Of a DNA stretch of 64,000 bases, positions 1 through 9,857 are shown in pieces. The stretch covers positions 149,775 through 213,774 of the forward strand of contig JAPSLB010000001.1 of the NCBI GenBank assembly GCA_031181145.1. The letters run 5' to 3'. Positions within the stretch are counted from its first letter, which is position 1. Each line of letters starts with the position of its first letter. The position numbers and the translations under genes are program-made. The notes beneath the pieces are model-generated. The model saw nothing but the letters and a program-made list of their open reading frames with translations. It was not told the DNA's origin and searched no databases. This stretch comes from Microvirga sp. (GTDB lineage Bacteria > Pseudomonadota > Alphaproteobacteria > Rhizobiales > Beijerinckiaceae).

Positions 1-2
1 TC

Positions 3-571
3 CTGTTCGATGGCGAGGACGTCACCCAGCTGCCCATGCACCGGCGCGTCCTGCGGGGGCTCGCCCGCTCGTTCCAGATCACGTGCATCCTCCCGGCCTT
101 CTCCGCCCTTGAGAACGTGGCGCTCGCCGTTCAGGCGCGCTCCGGATCGAGCTTCCGCTTCTTCGGCGACGCGGCTCGGGAGAGAGCCCTGAACGAAGCG
201 GCCATGGAATATCTGAGCATGGTCGGGCTCGCCCCCCGCGCCCGGGTTGCCGGGGGCCTTCTGTCCCATGGTGAAAAGCGGCAGCTCGAGCTCGCCATCG
301 GGCTCGCCACGCAACCGAAGCTGCTCCTGCTCGACGAGCCGCTGGCCGGTACCGGCCATGAGGAATCCTTACGCGTGGTCGAAACCCTGCAGAAGCTCAA
401 GGGCCGCATCACCATCATGCTGATCGAGCACGACATGGACGCGGTTTTCTCCCTCGCCGACCGCATCAGCGTTCTCGTCTACGGGCGCGTGATCTCCACC
501 GATACGCCTGAGCGCATCAGGGCCAACGAGGAGGTTCGGGCCGCCTATCTGGGCGAAGAGGAGGTCGTGTA

Positions 572-572
<1 letters not shown>
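3..572 (+). CDS. Branched-chain amino acid-type ABC transporter ATP-binding protein (LivG-like), 5' end missing
   Basis: This is the C-terminal part of an ABC ATPase that powers import of a branched-chain amino acid, amide or similar solute. The reading frame is open from base 3, so the Walker A region lies before the window. Visible are the ABC signature (LSHGEKRQLELAIG), Walker B followed by the D-loop region (LLLLDEPLAG) and the switch histidine (LIEHDM). The AGTGHEE stretch after Walker B and the short C-terminal tail are of LivG type. It overlaps the next ATPase gene by one base, as expected for a LivG-LivF pair in one operon. The substrate cannot be read from the sequence. Confidence 0.9.
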
Positions 573-1270
<698 letters not shown>

Positions 1271-1333
1271 AACAGGGATATGCGAGAGGCCGCCGCTTCG
1301 CCGGACAACGCCCGATTCCTGAATGGAGGGCCG

Positions 1334-2176
1334 ATGCTCTATCGTGGAATGGACAAGATCGCGCTGGATGCGGCCTACGACAATCCGCGTGCGGTCGGGC
1401 TGTCCAGGCTGCAGGAGATGATGGCTCGCTGGACGGCCCGCAGCCGGGATGTCGCGTCCTCCGGCCGCCTCACGGAAATCCGTTATGGCGAGGGAGAGCG
1501 GAACCTGATCGATATTTTCGAGGCGTCCCGCGATTCAGGCTTTCAAGGCCGGGCGACGATCGCCTTCATCCATGGCGGCTATTGGAGGAGCCAGGACAAG
1601 GAAACCTATCGCTTTCTCGCGAAGGGGGCGCTGGAACGCGGATTGAACTTCGCGAATATCGAATACACCCTGGCCCCGCAGCAGACCCTCGGCGGGATCG
1701 TCCAGGAGATCAGGGAAGCGATCGGCTGCCTGAACAGGCACCTCGCCCGGATCGTTCCCGACCATGCGATCCTCCACATCTCCGGCCACTCGGCCGGGGG
1801 GCATCTCGTCGCGATGAATCTCAACGAGAGGGGGGTCGCCAGCGGCACCTCCATCAGCGGAATCTTCGATCTGGAGCCGATCCGCCTGACCTATCTCAAC
1901 GAGGCGCTGAGGCTGACGCACGAAGACGTGGCCCTGTACAGTCCGCAGCGCCTGATCCCTGAATCGGCCCCTCCCCTCATCGTCGCCTATGGAGCGGAGG
2001 AGCTTCCGGAGCTTCGCCGGCAATCCGAGGATTTCCACGCCGCCTGGAAGGCCGGACAGCTCGACTCCCGGCTGCTCCGCCTTCCCCGGCACGATCATTT
2101 CAGCATCCTCGAGGAGCTGGCGGATCCGGAAGGCCTGATCCTGAAGGAAATCGTCGGGCACATCACGTTCGCATGA
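1334..2176 (+). CDS. Alpha/beta hydrolase, arylformamidase (kynurenine formamidase)-like
   Basis: The 280-residue protein has the oxyanion-hole motif HGGYW (about 80-84), the nucleophile elbow GHSAGGH with Ser near 153 and a late HDHF histidine, the pattern of KynB2-like/HSL-type formamidases and carbamate or ester hydrolases. The start at 1334 is preferred because GGAGGG sits four bases upstream and the protein then begins MLYRGMD, as in relatives; an ATG at 1280 in the same frame is the alternative (298 residues). It follows the LivF-like gene by a short gap and is probably co-transcribed, suggesting that it acts on the imported solute. The true substrate is unknown. Confidence 0.8.
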   Translation: MLYRGMDKIALDAAYDNPRAVGLSRLQEMMARWTARSRDVASSGRLTEIRYGEGERNLIDIFEASRDSGFQGRATIAFIHGGYWRSQDKETYRFLAKGALERGLNFANIEYTLAPQQTLGGIVQEIREAIGCLNRHLARIVPDHAILHISGHSAGGHLVAMNLNERGVASGTSISGIFDLEPIRLTYLNEALRLTHEDVALYSPQRLIPESAPPLIVAYGAEELPELRRQSEDFHAAWKAGQLDSRLLRLPRHDHFSILEELADPEGLILKEIVGHITFA

Positions 2177-2206
2177 GAGGACACGCGGCCCTGCCGCCGT
2201 CCTCTC
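2175..2206. terminator. Hairpin between convergent genes
   Basis: GAGAGGAC (2175-2182) pairs perfectly with GTCCTCTC (2199-2206), with a further inner GCGG/CCGC pairing. It starts at the stop codon of the hydrolase gene and lies before the stop of the convergent aminotransferase gene, so it could terminate both. No clear T-run is present. Confidence 0.5.
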
Positions 2207-2268
2207 GGGTCGGCAGGCCCGCCGCGCGGCATTTCAGCAATGCTCGCCGGCGCCCGTGGCCCTTCCAC

Positions 2269-3447
2269 TCACGACGTCCCCGCATTGCCTGCCAGATGGG
2301 CAAGCGCCGCACCTGTGCCGCCGGAACGATGGGGAACGCCGCAGGTGCGCAGTCCCATCTCAACGGCCGAAAGGGTGGCCATGACCGCCGGTGCGCTGAA
2401 ATCACCGATATGACCGATCCGAAACACCTTGTCGGCAAGTTGTCCGAGGCCGTTGCCGAGCGACAGGTTCGAGCGGGACAGGATCGCGGCGCGCAACGCA
2501 TCGGCGGAATGCCCCTCGGGCAAACGAACCGCCGTGAGGGATGACGAAACCTCCGCGGGGTTGCGGCATTGGATCTCAAAACCCCAATGCCCGACGCACC
2601 GGCGGGTCGCTTCCGCTGCCCTGTCATGGCGGGCGAAGACGTTATCGAGGCCCTCCTCGTGCAGCAGCCCGATGGCGATGCGCAGGCCCTGCAGCAGATT
2701 GGTCGAGGGCGTATAGGGGAAGAAGCCCTTGGCGTTGATGGCGATCATCTCCTCCCAATCCCAGAAGGAGCGCGGGAGCCGTGCCGTCCGGCCCGCCGCG
2801 ATAGCCTTGGGAGACAAGGCGTTGAAGGAAAGGCCCGGCGGAAGCATGAGTCCTTTCTGGGAGCCGCCCACGGCCACGTCGACACCCCATTCGTCATGCC
2901 GATAATCGATGGAGCCGAGGGACGATATCGTATCGACGAAGAGCAATGCCGCGTGACCGGCCTCGTCGATGGCGCGCCGTACTGCCGCGATATCGGTCAC
3001 CGCGCCCGTCGATGTTTCGTTGTGGACGACGGCCACCGCTTTGATCGCGCCCTGCCTGTCTTCCTTCAGACGTTCGCGGATCGCCTCCGCATCGGCGCCG
3101 CCGCGCCAGTCGCCTGCGATGAGCTCCACCTCGATCCCAAGGCGCTTTGCCATCCGGCTCCAAAGCGTCGCGAACCAGCCGGTTTCGTACATCAGCACCT
3201 TGTCGCCGGGCGACAGGGTGTTCACGAGCGCGGCTTCCCATGCCCCGGTCCCGGAGGCAGGGTAGATGATCACCGGGTGCCTGGTCTTGAAGATGGTCCG
3301 GATCCCCGCGAGCACATCCATCCCGAGACGGGCGAATTCCGGACCGCGGTGATCGATGGTCGGCATTGCGATCGCCGAGAGCACGGGGAGCGGAACGTTC
3401 GTCGGGCCGGGGATCTGCAGGAAATGGCGGCCGGGCTGATATGTCAT
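2269..3447 (-). CDS. Class V aminotransferase, serine/aspartate-glyoxylate aminotransferase family
   Basis: A 392-residue PLP enzyme of the alanine/serine/aspartate-glyoxylate aminotransferase group (SgaA and BhcA type). It starts IPGPTNVP, has the PLP-phosphate segment SGTGAWE (about 65-71) and the Schiff-base lysine in GGSQKGLMLPPG (Lys about 198). The start at 3447 is chosen because AGGAGGAAAC lies just upstream and longer in-frame extensions are not conserved-looking. It is the last gene of the seven-gene operon after the opine dehydrogenase-like gene. It may transfer the amino group released from the imported compound, for instance to glyoxylate; the exact donor is not determinable here. 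Confidence 0.85.
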   Translation of the reverse strand: MTYQPGRHFLQIPGPTNVPLPVLSAIAMPTIDHRGPEFARLGMDVLAGIRTIFKTRHPVIIYPASGTGAWEAALVNTLSPGDKVLMYETGWFATLWSRMAKRLGIEVELIAGDWRGGADAEAIRERLKEDRQGAIKAVAVVHNETSTGAVTDIAAVRRAIDEAGHAALLFVDTISSLGSIDYRHDEWGVDVAVGGSQKGLMLPPGLSFNALSPKAIAAGRTARLPRSFWDWEEMIAINAKGFFPYTPSTNLLQGLRIAIGLLHEEGLDNVFARHDRAAEATRRCVGHWGFEIQCRNPAEVSSSLTAVRLPEGHSADALRAAILSRSNLSLGNGLGQLADKVFRIGHIGDFSAPAVMATLSAVEMGLRTCGVPHRSGGTGAALAHLAGNAGTS

Positions 3448-3572
3448 CGGGTGTTTCCTCCTGGCTCCCTGTGCAGCGATCAACGGGCTGCCGGAAGCCC
3501 TTGTGTTTGGAAAAGGACCAAGGGTTCGTTCCTCTGGTCCGGAGCGTGGGTCGGTTGCGTCCTCGGGCCGGC

Positions 3573-4661
3573 TCAAGCGGCGGCGGGAATGTTCCAGCCG
3601 TGCTCGACGATCTCATTGAGCGTTTCGACGCTCATTCCCTGCAGCCCGATGGCCGGAAGCAGGTCGTTCTCGGCGCTAAGATCTCGGCCGTAAAGAGCGG
3701 AGAAAACCGCCATCCCGGCCTCGTGGAGCCTCATGTCCGTCCCGAGCATGCGTCCGAGCGTCAGGTTTTGCTGCAAGCCGAAAGGAACATCCTCAAGGAC
3801 GTAGCGCGTATCGACCGTCGCCGGTCCAGCCGTCCGTTCGGTACGGGTCGCGAGCATCCGCGCCGTCTCCCCGATCGGCGCGTCAGGCACCCCATACGTG
3901 AGGGAGTAATGCTCCCGCATGGTCCGGACTTTGCGCCCGAGCTTCGCCGCGATGGCGAGCCTTTCCGCATCGATGGCTTCCAGCAGGCGCCCGACCGCGT
4001 CGGTCATGTTCTCCGTCTGCCCCCAGTCCTCTCCTCGCTCCATGCGGGTGAAGTTGCACAGGGCGAGCGCCATGTGGCTCTGCGGATTGACGTTGCTGAG
4101 CGCAATGGCGAGGACATCCGCGCGCTGGACGAACCGCTCGCCGAACAGCGCAACGCATGTCCGGAGGCCGCGCTCGCTCTCGGATACGGGAAGCGTCGCG
4201 ATATCCACCTTGCCGCGAAGGGTCGCTATCTTGACGGAGGTGAGCGAACGCTGCCGTGCCCGCAGGACCGTGGTGCTCCAGGTCACGATTGGAATCGACA
4301 CTCCCCGTTCCGCGAGGATCTTCGCCAGATAAAGCGCACCGAACGAGGAATGCGAGCTGATCACAACCACCTGACCGGCGGTGAGATGAGGCGCCATGGC
4401 GTCCATCGCCGCACGGTGGCCATTGGTCGGCATGGCCAGCAGGATCACGTCCGCGCCGGCAACGGCCTCGGAGCACGCGGTCGCGATGGCAGGATTGAAG
4501 CTGCCTTGGACGACTCCCTCGCTCGTGAGCGGCTGGCCTTTCGCCAGTTCGGCCGTCCTCCGCCCCGACGGAGACCACAGCACAGGTGAGTGCCCGTTTT
4601 GCGCCAGCACCGCCGCGCTAGCAAATGCGACGGCGCCCGCTCCAATGATTCCGATGCGCAT
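3573..4661 (-). CDS. NAD(P)-dependent octopine/nopaline (opine) dehydrogenase family protein
   Basis: The 362-residue protein opens with a Rossmann dinucleotide-binding motif (GIIGAGAVAFASA, residues about 4-16). It continues into an all-helical domain with NVNPQSHMALAL, the Asn/His-containing segment of the octopine/nopaline dehydrogenase family. Family members form or split the secondary amine between an amino acid and a 2-oxo acid. It sits between the FAD amine oxidoreductase and the aminotransferase genes, 25 bases from the former, in an operon with a full importer. I infer an oxidative (catabolic) role on an opine-like conjugate; a distant 2-oxoacid reductase function is the alternative. 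Confidence 0.8.
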   Translation of the reverse strand: MRIGIIGAGAVAFASAAVLAQNGHSPVLWSPSGRRTAELAKGQPLTSEGVVQGSFNPAIATACSEAVAGADVILLAMPTNGHRAAMDAMAPHLTAGQVVVISSHSSFGALYLAKILAERGVSIPIVTWSTTVLRARQRSLTSVKIATLRGKVDIATLPVSESERGLRTCVALFGERFVQRADVLAIALSNVNPQSHMALALCNFTRMERGEDWGQTENMTDAVGRLLEAIDAERLAIAAKLGRKVRTMREHYSLTYGVPDAPIGETARMLATRTERTAGPATVDTRYVLEDVPFGLQQNLTLGRMLGTDMRLHEAGMAVFSALYGRDLSAENDLLPAIGLQGMSVETLNEIVEHGWNIPAAA

Positions 4662-4686
4662 TGCGCTCTCCTTTCTCGGCTGTCGA

Positions 4687-5808
4687 TCAGTTGAAGAACC
4701 GGCCGGGGCGGAAATCAGCGAGCTCCGGCCGAATGCGGTTCCTGATCACCTCATCGGCCACCGCCTCGCCGATGAACGGCCCGAGTGTCACGCCGCTATG
4801 CGTCACGGCGACGTAGTAGCCGTCGAGATGGGGCACTGGTCCGATGGCCGAATATGAATCCTTCGGAATCGGCCGGACGGCGATGCGAACGGCCTCGACC
4901 TCGACTTTCTCAAGAGCCGGAACGGTCCTTCTTGCGCGTCTCAGCAGCTCCTGCGCCTGCGGATGGTCCGTGGTCGGGGCAGAATCCGCCGCGACGAGCT
5001 TGTCGAGCTCGTTGGAGCGCAACATGAACCGGCCGCCACCATCGGGACGCATATTGACGAGAGGCGTGCGCAAAGCCCGCTTGAGCTTGACGCCGGCGGC
5101 CTGGGTATAGGCGATGAGACCCACCGTCGGCGCCAAGGGGATCTGGTATTCCGTCTCCGAAGCGACGTCGTTGGACCAGCGCCCGGAGCAATTGACGACG
5201 ACATCCGCCTCGCGAACCGTTCCGTCTGCAAGGACAACCCCCTCGCAGCGCCCGGCCGTGATCTTCAGTCCCGTGACTTTTGCATCAACGAGAGAGAGCC
5301 CATACCGCTCCACTGCGCCGCCGACCACTGATCCCGCATAGACGACCGCATCGCACCACCCGTCCTTCGGATAGAGGATCACCGGTGCGTTGCCCACCGC
5401 ATCCGGGTTCAATTCGGGTTCAAGCCGGCGAAGGTCGCCATGGGAGAGGCTTTCCGCGGGATAGCCCCAGGCCTGCAACTGCCGAAGCTTGTCGAGCGGC
5501 TCGGAGGAGTCCTTGCCGCCCGCTTCCGCCTCGGCGCCCTGCCATTGGATAACACCCGGACGATGATACCAATTGGCATCGGAAAACTCCTCGAGAATCC
5601 GCGCGTGAGCGTCGCGGCCGGCGAAGTTGAGGCGGTAATAGGACTCGGAGGACAGTTTCTCGCAGGCATTCACCCACGCGAAACTCACGCCGGACGTCCC
5701 GCCGCCAACCCGCCGTTCCTCGATCAAAGTGACCGATGCGCCGGTCTGTGCGAGACGATAGGCGACCGATGAGCCGACGATGCCGGCACCTACAACGATA
5801 GCTTTCAT
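4687..5808 (-). CDS. FAD-dependent oxidoreductase, DadA/glycine oxidase-like
   Basis: A 373-residue DAO-family flavoenzyme with an N-terminal FAD motif VVGAGIVGSSVAYRLA (about 4-19), then SFAWVNA near residue 44. The C-terminal FAD-contacting segment is GYYVAVTHSGVTLGP. Such proteins oxidise D-amino acids, sarcosine, glycine or secondary amines, including opines (OoxB/NoxB-like subunits). The start at 5808 places the FAD motif at the usual distance from the N-terminus. It follows the second permease gene by 40 bases and precedes the opine dehydrogenase-like gene. Together they suggest two-step degradation of a secondary-amine amino acid. Confidence 0.85.
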   Translation of the reverse strand: MKAIVVGAGIVGSSVAYRLAQTGASVTLIEERRVGGGTSGVSFAWVNACEKLSSESYYRLNFAGRDAHARILEEFSDANWYHRPGVIQWQGAEAEAGGKDSSEPLDKLRQLQAWGYPAESLSHGDLRRLEPELNPDAVGNAPVILYPKDGWCDAVVYAGSVVGGAVERYGLSLVDAKVTGLKITAGRCEGVVLADGTVREADVVVNCSGRWSNDVASETEYQIPLAPTVGLIAYTQAAGVKLKRALRTPLVNMRPDGGGRFMLRSNELDKLVAADSAPTTDHPQAQELLRRARRTVPALEKVEVEAVRIAVRPIPKDSYSAIGPVPHLDGYYVAVTHSGVTLGPFIGEAVADEVIRNRIRPELADFRPGRFFN

Positions 5809-5848
5809 GGTTTGACCCTGGAGAATAGACTTTCTGGATGAGGGGATG

Positions 5849-6646
5849 TCATTTCGTCGGTCCGACCAGCATGCGGTCGAGGCCATAGATCCGGTCGACG
5901 ACGAACATGAGCAGGAAAGTTCCGAAGATGACGAGCGTCGACACGGAAGCGACGAGCGGATCGATGGATTCCTCGATGTAGTGGTACATGCGAACGGGAA
6001 GCGTCATGGAGGACGGCGTCGCGACGAAGACGGTCATCGTGACCTCGTCGAAGCTCTGGATGAACGAGATCACCCAGCCGCCGGCGACGCCTGGGATCAT
6101 CATGGGCAGAACAACGCGCTTGAAGACAGTCCAGTTGCTCGCACCGAGGGAGACAGCCGCCCTTTCAAGGGCCGGGTCGGACGCGGTGAGAGAGGCCAGG
6201 ACGAGACGCAGCCCGTAAGGAAAGATCACGAGGATGTGGCTCCCGAGCAGAGCCGCGAAGGATCCCGTGATGCCTGCTTGGGTGAAGAAGCGGAGAAATG
6301 CGACACCCAGCACCACATGCGGGATGATCAGGGGCGACAGGAAGAATGCCACCAAGGCATCCCGTCCCGGGAACCGATAGCGCGACAAGGCGAGTGCTGC
6401 CGGCACGGCGAGCAGGATCGCGAAGGTCGCGGCGATGACGCCAAGGAGGATGCTCAGGCCGAAGGCGTTGATGAACTGCTGATTGTCGAGAATGGCATAG
6501 AACCATCTCAGCGAAAGGGTCGTCGTGGGCAGCTTGAGAAGATTGTCCGGCGTGAACGACATCCAGACCACCACGGCAAGCGGTGCGATCATGAACACCA
6601 CGAACAGGACGTGGAAAAGCAAGGCCAGAGGGCCGTTCCGGTTCAT
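5849..6646 (-). CDS. ABC transporter permease, PotC-like (spermidine/putrescine/opine family)
   Basis: A 265-residue inner-membrane permease with about six hydrophobic helices and the BPD-type cytoplasmic loop (ERAAVSLGASNWTVFKRVVLP-like, with the EAA signature). The arrangement permease-permease-ATPase-binding protein is that of the polyamine/opine/peptide subfamily. It overlaps the preceding permease gene by four bases (ATGA), which shows translational coupling. It forms the channel with the next gene product. Confidence 0.9.
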   Translation of the reverse strand: MNRNGPLALLFHVLFVVFMIAPLAVVVWMSFTPDNLLKLPTTTLSLRWFYAILDNQQFINAFGLSILLGVIAATFAILLAVPAALALSRYRFPGRDALVAFFLSPLIIPHVVLGVAFLRFFTQAGITGSFAALLGSHILVIFPYGLRLVLASLTASDPALERAAVSLGASNWTVFKRVVLPMMIPGVAGGWVISFIQSFDEVTMTVFVATPSSMTLPVRMYHYIEESIDPLVASVSTLVIFGTFLLMFVVDRIYGLDRMLVGPTK

Positions 6647-7506
6647 CGGGTGCTCCTTGCATAACGTCGCTCGAGCAGGTTGTTGTACGTCAGCATGATC
6701 GTGGCGTTCACGACCAGCAGGACGACGGCGATCGCAGCGCCCAGGGGCCAGTTGAGAGTGCCGAGGAACTCGTCATAGGTCGAGGTCGCGACCACCTTCA
6801 GCTGACGACCGCCGATGATCGCCGGCGTTGCGAAGGCGCTTGCGGCCAGCGCGAAAACGATCAGCGATCCCGAGAGAACACCGGGGATGATCTGCGGCAG
6901 GATGATGCGGCGGAACACGACCGCTTCGCTCGCGCCGAGCGACAAGGCCGCCTTCGAGACACGGGGATCGAGGCGCTGGAGCGAGGCCCAGACGGAAATC
7001 ACCATGAACGGAACGGAGACATGAACGAGCGCGATCACAACGCCATGGGTGGTGTAAAGAAGAGGGATTGGACCGGCCCCAATGCCCAGGGCGGCGAGCG
7101 TCTCGTTGATGACGCCGTTGCGTCCGAACAGAAGCGCCCATCCGAGGGTTCGCACCACAACGGAAATCAGCAGCGGGCTGAGCGTGACGATCAAGAAGAT
7201 CGACCTCCATGGAGGTTGCATGCGCGACAGAATATAGGCTTCGGGCGCACCGATCAGGATGCACAGGATCGTCGTCGCGCAGGCGATGCCGATCGTACGT
7301 AGAAAGATGGTGTGGTAGTAGGGGTCGCCCAAGGCATCCACATAATTGCCGAGCGTGAAGCCTCCGATGGCGCCGGTGTTGAGATCATAGTTCTGGAAGC
7401 TCAAGACCACCGTCATTACGAGCGGCACCACGAGCAGAGCCGTGAAGAGCAGTACCGCCGGCAGACTCAAGGCGTAGGGAGCGCGCTCTCTTCTGGCTTT
7501 AGTCAT
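6643..7506 (-). CDS. ABC transporter permease, PotB-like
   Basis: A 287-residue inner-membrane permease with six predicted helices and the EAA-loop SKAALSLGASEAVVFRRIILP. It begins with a short basic N-terminus followed by a hydrophobic helix, as in PotB. It overlaps the ATPase gene upstream by eight bases and the second permease gene downstream by four, so all are translated together. It pairs with the PotC-like protein to form the import channel. Confidence 0.9.
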   Translation of the reverse strand: MTKARRERAPYALSLPAVLLFTALLVVPLVMTVVLSFQNYDLNTGAIGGFTLGNYVDALGDPYYHTIFLRTIGIACATTILCILIGAPEAYILSRMQPPWRSIFLIVTLSPLLISVVVRTLGWALLFGRNGVINETLAALGIGAGPIPLLYTTHGVVIALVHVSVPFMVISVWASLQRLDPRVSKAALSLGASEAVVFRRIILPQIIPGVLSGSLIVFALAASAFATPAIIGGRQLKVVATSTYDEFLGTLNWPLGAAIAVVLLVVNATIMLTYNNLLERRYARSTR

Positions 7507-8578
7507 GATCCGCCTCGCGAGGAAGAAGCGCCGCGTCTGCCGCCGACCAGCTCACGCTGACCGGTTGGCCCTCGACGAAGGCCGGCGCGCCGCGATGCAG
7601 TTCGCAGACGAGCACCGTTCCGGCCGGCGTATCGACCACAAAGAGCCAAGAGCTCCCCTGGAACACGCGTGAGATTAGGGTCCCGCGCAGCATCCCCTCG
7701 TCTTGAGAGGACGACAGGGAGATCTTCTCCGGGCGGAGGGCGAGCACGACCTGGACGCCCTTGGCGAGCCATGGAGCGGCAACGACGGAGAGCGGCTTCT
7801 CTCCGCCCCGGAGGGACACGATCGCCCGCTCTCCCTGCACCGCGACCACCTCACCGAAGAGCTGGGACGACTTGCCGACAAAGGACGCGGCAAACTGGGT
7901 CCTGGGGCTGTCATAGAGGGACAGAGGGTCGGCGAGCTGCACGATGCGGCCGGCATCCATCACCGCGATGCGGTCGCAGGTGGCGAGCGCCTCTGCCTGA
8001 TCATGAGTGACCATGACGGTTGTGGTACCGACACGGCGCTGGATCGCACGCAGCTCCACCTGCATCTCCTCGCGGAGCTTCGCATCGAGATTGGAGAGCG
8101 GCTCGTCCAGGAGCAGCAGAGACGGCTCGATGGCCAGAGCGCGCGCCACTGCGACACGCTGCTGCTGTCCACCTGAAAGCTGACGCGGGTAGCGATCCCC
8201 CAAGTGCTCCAGGCGTACCAGGTCCAGGGCATTCCGCGCACGCTTCTCACGTTCCGCCCGGGGCACCTTGCGCATCTCCAACCCGAACGCGACATTCTCG
8301 GCGATGGTCATGTGCGGAAACAGGGCATAGCTCTGGAAGACGACCCCCATCTCGCGCTTGTTGGCGGGAACGCCCGCGAGATCCCGCCCGTCTAGAGCGA
8401 CGCGCCCGCTCGTCGCCTCCTCGAAACCGGCGATGATGTTCAGCGTCGTCGTCTTACCACAGCCGGAAGGACCAAGGAGGCCGATGAATTCACCCTGCGC
8501 GATCGACAAGTCGATACCGTTGAGCGCAGTAAAGGTTCCGAACCGCTTCACCAGCGATTCGATGACAATCTTGCTCAT
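7499..8578 (-). CDS. ABC transporter ATP-binding protein, PotA-like
   Basis: A 359-residue ATPase of the CUT1/MOI type with Walker A (GPSGCGKTT, about 36-44), Q-loop (VFQSYALFPHM), signature LSGGQQQRVAVARAL, Walker B (LLLLDEPLSNLD) and switch His (VTHDQAEAL). A TOBE-type regulatory domain fills the last 110 residues. It is the energising subunit for the two permeases downstream. A strong hairpin separates it from the binding-protein gene upstream. Confidence 0.93.
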   Translation of the reverse strand: MSKIVIESLVKRFGTFTALNGIDLSIAQGEFIGLLGPSGCGKTTTLNIIAGFEEATSGRVALDGRDLAGVPANKREMGVVFQSYALFPHMTIAENVAFGLEMRKVPRAEREKRARNALDLVRLEHLGDRYPRQLSGGQQQRVAVARALAIEPSLLLLDEPLSNLDAKLREEMQVELRAIQRRVGTTTVMVTHDQAEALATCDRIAVMDAGRIVQLADPLSLYDSPRTQFAASFVGKSSQLFGEVVAVQGERAIVSLRGGEKPLSVVAAPWLAKGVQVVLALRPEKISLSSSQDEGMLRGTLISRVFQGSSWLFVVDTPAGTVLVCELHRGAPAFVEGQPVSVSWSAADAALLPREADHD

Positions 8579-8598
8579 ATTCCTCTAGCCTTGTGCGG

Positions 8599-8624
8599 GC
8601 GACCTGCCGCTACCGGCAGGTCGC
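8599..8624 (-). promoter_or_regulatory. Intercistronic perfect hairpin downstream of the binding-protein gene
   Basis: GCGACCTGCCG (8599-8609) and CGGCAGGTCGC (8614-8624) form an 11-bp perfect stem with a four-base CTAC loop, in the 56-base gap between the binding-protein and ATPase genes. There is no following T-run, so it fits an mRNA 3'-end stabiliser or partial terminator rather than a full terminator. Confidence 0.65.
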
Positions 8625-8634
8625 TCTGTCGATC

Positions 8635-9681
8635 CTAGCGCTCGATTTCGCGGTTCCAGCGCTGCGTCCAGGCGGCGCGGCTCTGATTCACGGTCGGCCA
8701 GTCGATCTTCACAAGCTTGGAAACGGCTTCCTCGCCGAATGGCACTCCCTCGGCCTCCTCAGTGGTGAGCTCCGTGGTTTTGTTCACCGGTCCGTAGCCG
8801 TTGCCTGCGAGAATTTTCTGAACATCGGGCGACAGCATATACTGGACGAATTTCTGCGACAGGTCCGGCACGTCGCTGTCCACCACGGGGCACATCGTGA
8901 CCATGAGAGCCACATTGCCCTCCTTCGGCTCGACGATCTTGATCGGCAGACCCGCTTTCTGCAGTGCGACGGCGCGCGAGCGTGCCACGACCGTCATTGC
9001 GATCTCGCCGCTCTGCAGAAGTTCCTCGATCTTTGGAGCAGAGGGCGCGAATGTGAGCATGTTGGGACGAATCTTGTCACGGTAGGCGACGAAGCCCGGC
9101 TCGATATCCTTCTCGCCGCCGCCATTGGCGCGGGCTACCAGGATCAGACCGTGCAAACCTGTCGTGCTCGCAGCGCCAAGCAGCGAGATCTGCCCCTTGA
9201 AGGCAGGATTGCCCAGATCGCTCCAAGAGGTCGGAGCCGGCCATCCCTTCTCCGCAAAGATCTTCTCGTTGTAGACGGGTCCGGTTGCCCCGATCCCAAA
9301 GGCGATCGCCTTCTCATCCAGCTTGGCGATCGGATAGATGTCGTCGAGAATATCGGCCTTTTCGATGGGGGCGCAGAAGCCGAACTGCACGGCCTGATAC
9401 ATCGGACCGTCATCGACGATGGCAACGTCGATTTCCTGCTTGCCGCGCTGCGCCTGGAGCTTTGCGAGCGTCGCGGTCGATTGCCCGGCAACGTACTCGA
9501 CCTTGACGTTGTTGGCCTTCTCGAAGGGAGGAAGCAGCGTCTCGCGCATCGCCTTTTCGAAAGAGCCGCCGTAACCGGCAATGTACATCGTCCGCGTCTC
9601 TTGGGCCTGCGCGGCGCCGGAAATTGCGCCGGCAGCGACGAGCGCTGACACGCATGCAAACACCTTCGAGCTGTGAGTCAT
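8635..9681 (-). CDS. ABC transporter periplasmic substrate-binding protein (PotD-like, family 1 extracellular)
   Basis: A 348-residue exported protein with a Sec signal peptide (hydrophobic VFACVSALVAAGAISG, cleavage near AQAQE) followed by MYIAGYGGSFEKAMRE, the opening of spermidine/putrescine- and opine-type binding proteins. The start at 9681 gives the compact signal peptide and has GGGGAA just upstream; ATG at 9693 is possible. It is the first gene of the operon and captures the substrate in the periplasm. The divergent LysR gene begins 279 bases away. Confidence 0.88.
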   Translation of the reverse strand: MTHSSKVFACVSALVAAGAISGAAQAQETRTMYIAGYGGSFEKAMRETLLPPFEKANNVKVEYVAGQSTATLAKLQAQRGKQEIDVAIVDDGPMYQAVQFGFCAPIEKADILDDIYPIAKLDEKAIAFGIGATGPVYNEKIFAEKGWPAPTSWSDLGNPAFKGQISLLGAASTTGLHGLILVARANGGGEKDIEPGFVAYRDKIRPNMLTFAPSAPKIEELLQSGEIAMTVVARSRAVALQKAGLPIKIVEPKEGNVALMVTMCPVVDSDVPDLSQKFVQYMLSPDVQKILAGNGYGPVNKTTELTTEEAEGVPFGEEAVSKLVKIDWPTVNQSRAAWTQRWNREIER

Positions 9682-9829
9682 ATCGTTCCCCATTTTTTGG
9701 CCCTGCACGCTGGCGTCCGATCCCCCTGATCGATTGCAGATTTCAGGGCTCGGTCTCTTCCCGTTCAACCGCCGAAAGGACGCCGTTGCAGGTCGTGTTT
9801 CAGTCTCGGGGAGCAGCGCGATATGTCAA

Positions 9830-9857
9830 TTGCATAAATGGTTATCCGATTATACAA
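9830..9857. promoter_or_regulatory. Candidate LysR operator in the divergent intergenic region
   Basis: TTGCATAA (9830-9837) and TTATACAA (9850-9857) form an inverted repeat (seven of eight pairs) with a 12-base spacer in an AT-rich pocket between the binding-protein gene and the LysR gene. An ATAA-N4-TTAT element (9834-9845) lies within it. LysR regulators bind such interrupted dyads in shared divergent promoters. The assignment is inference. Confidence 0.45.

Noticed and set aside
3366-4589. A 407-codon plus-strand frame opposite the opine dehydrogenase-like gene
   Set aside because: It lacks domains and the minus-strand frame has a Rossmann motif, ribosome-binding site and operon spacing.
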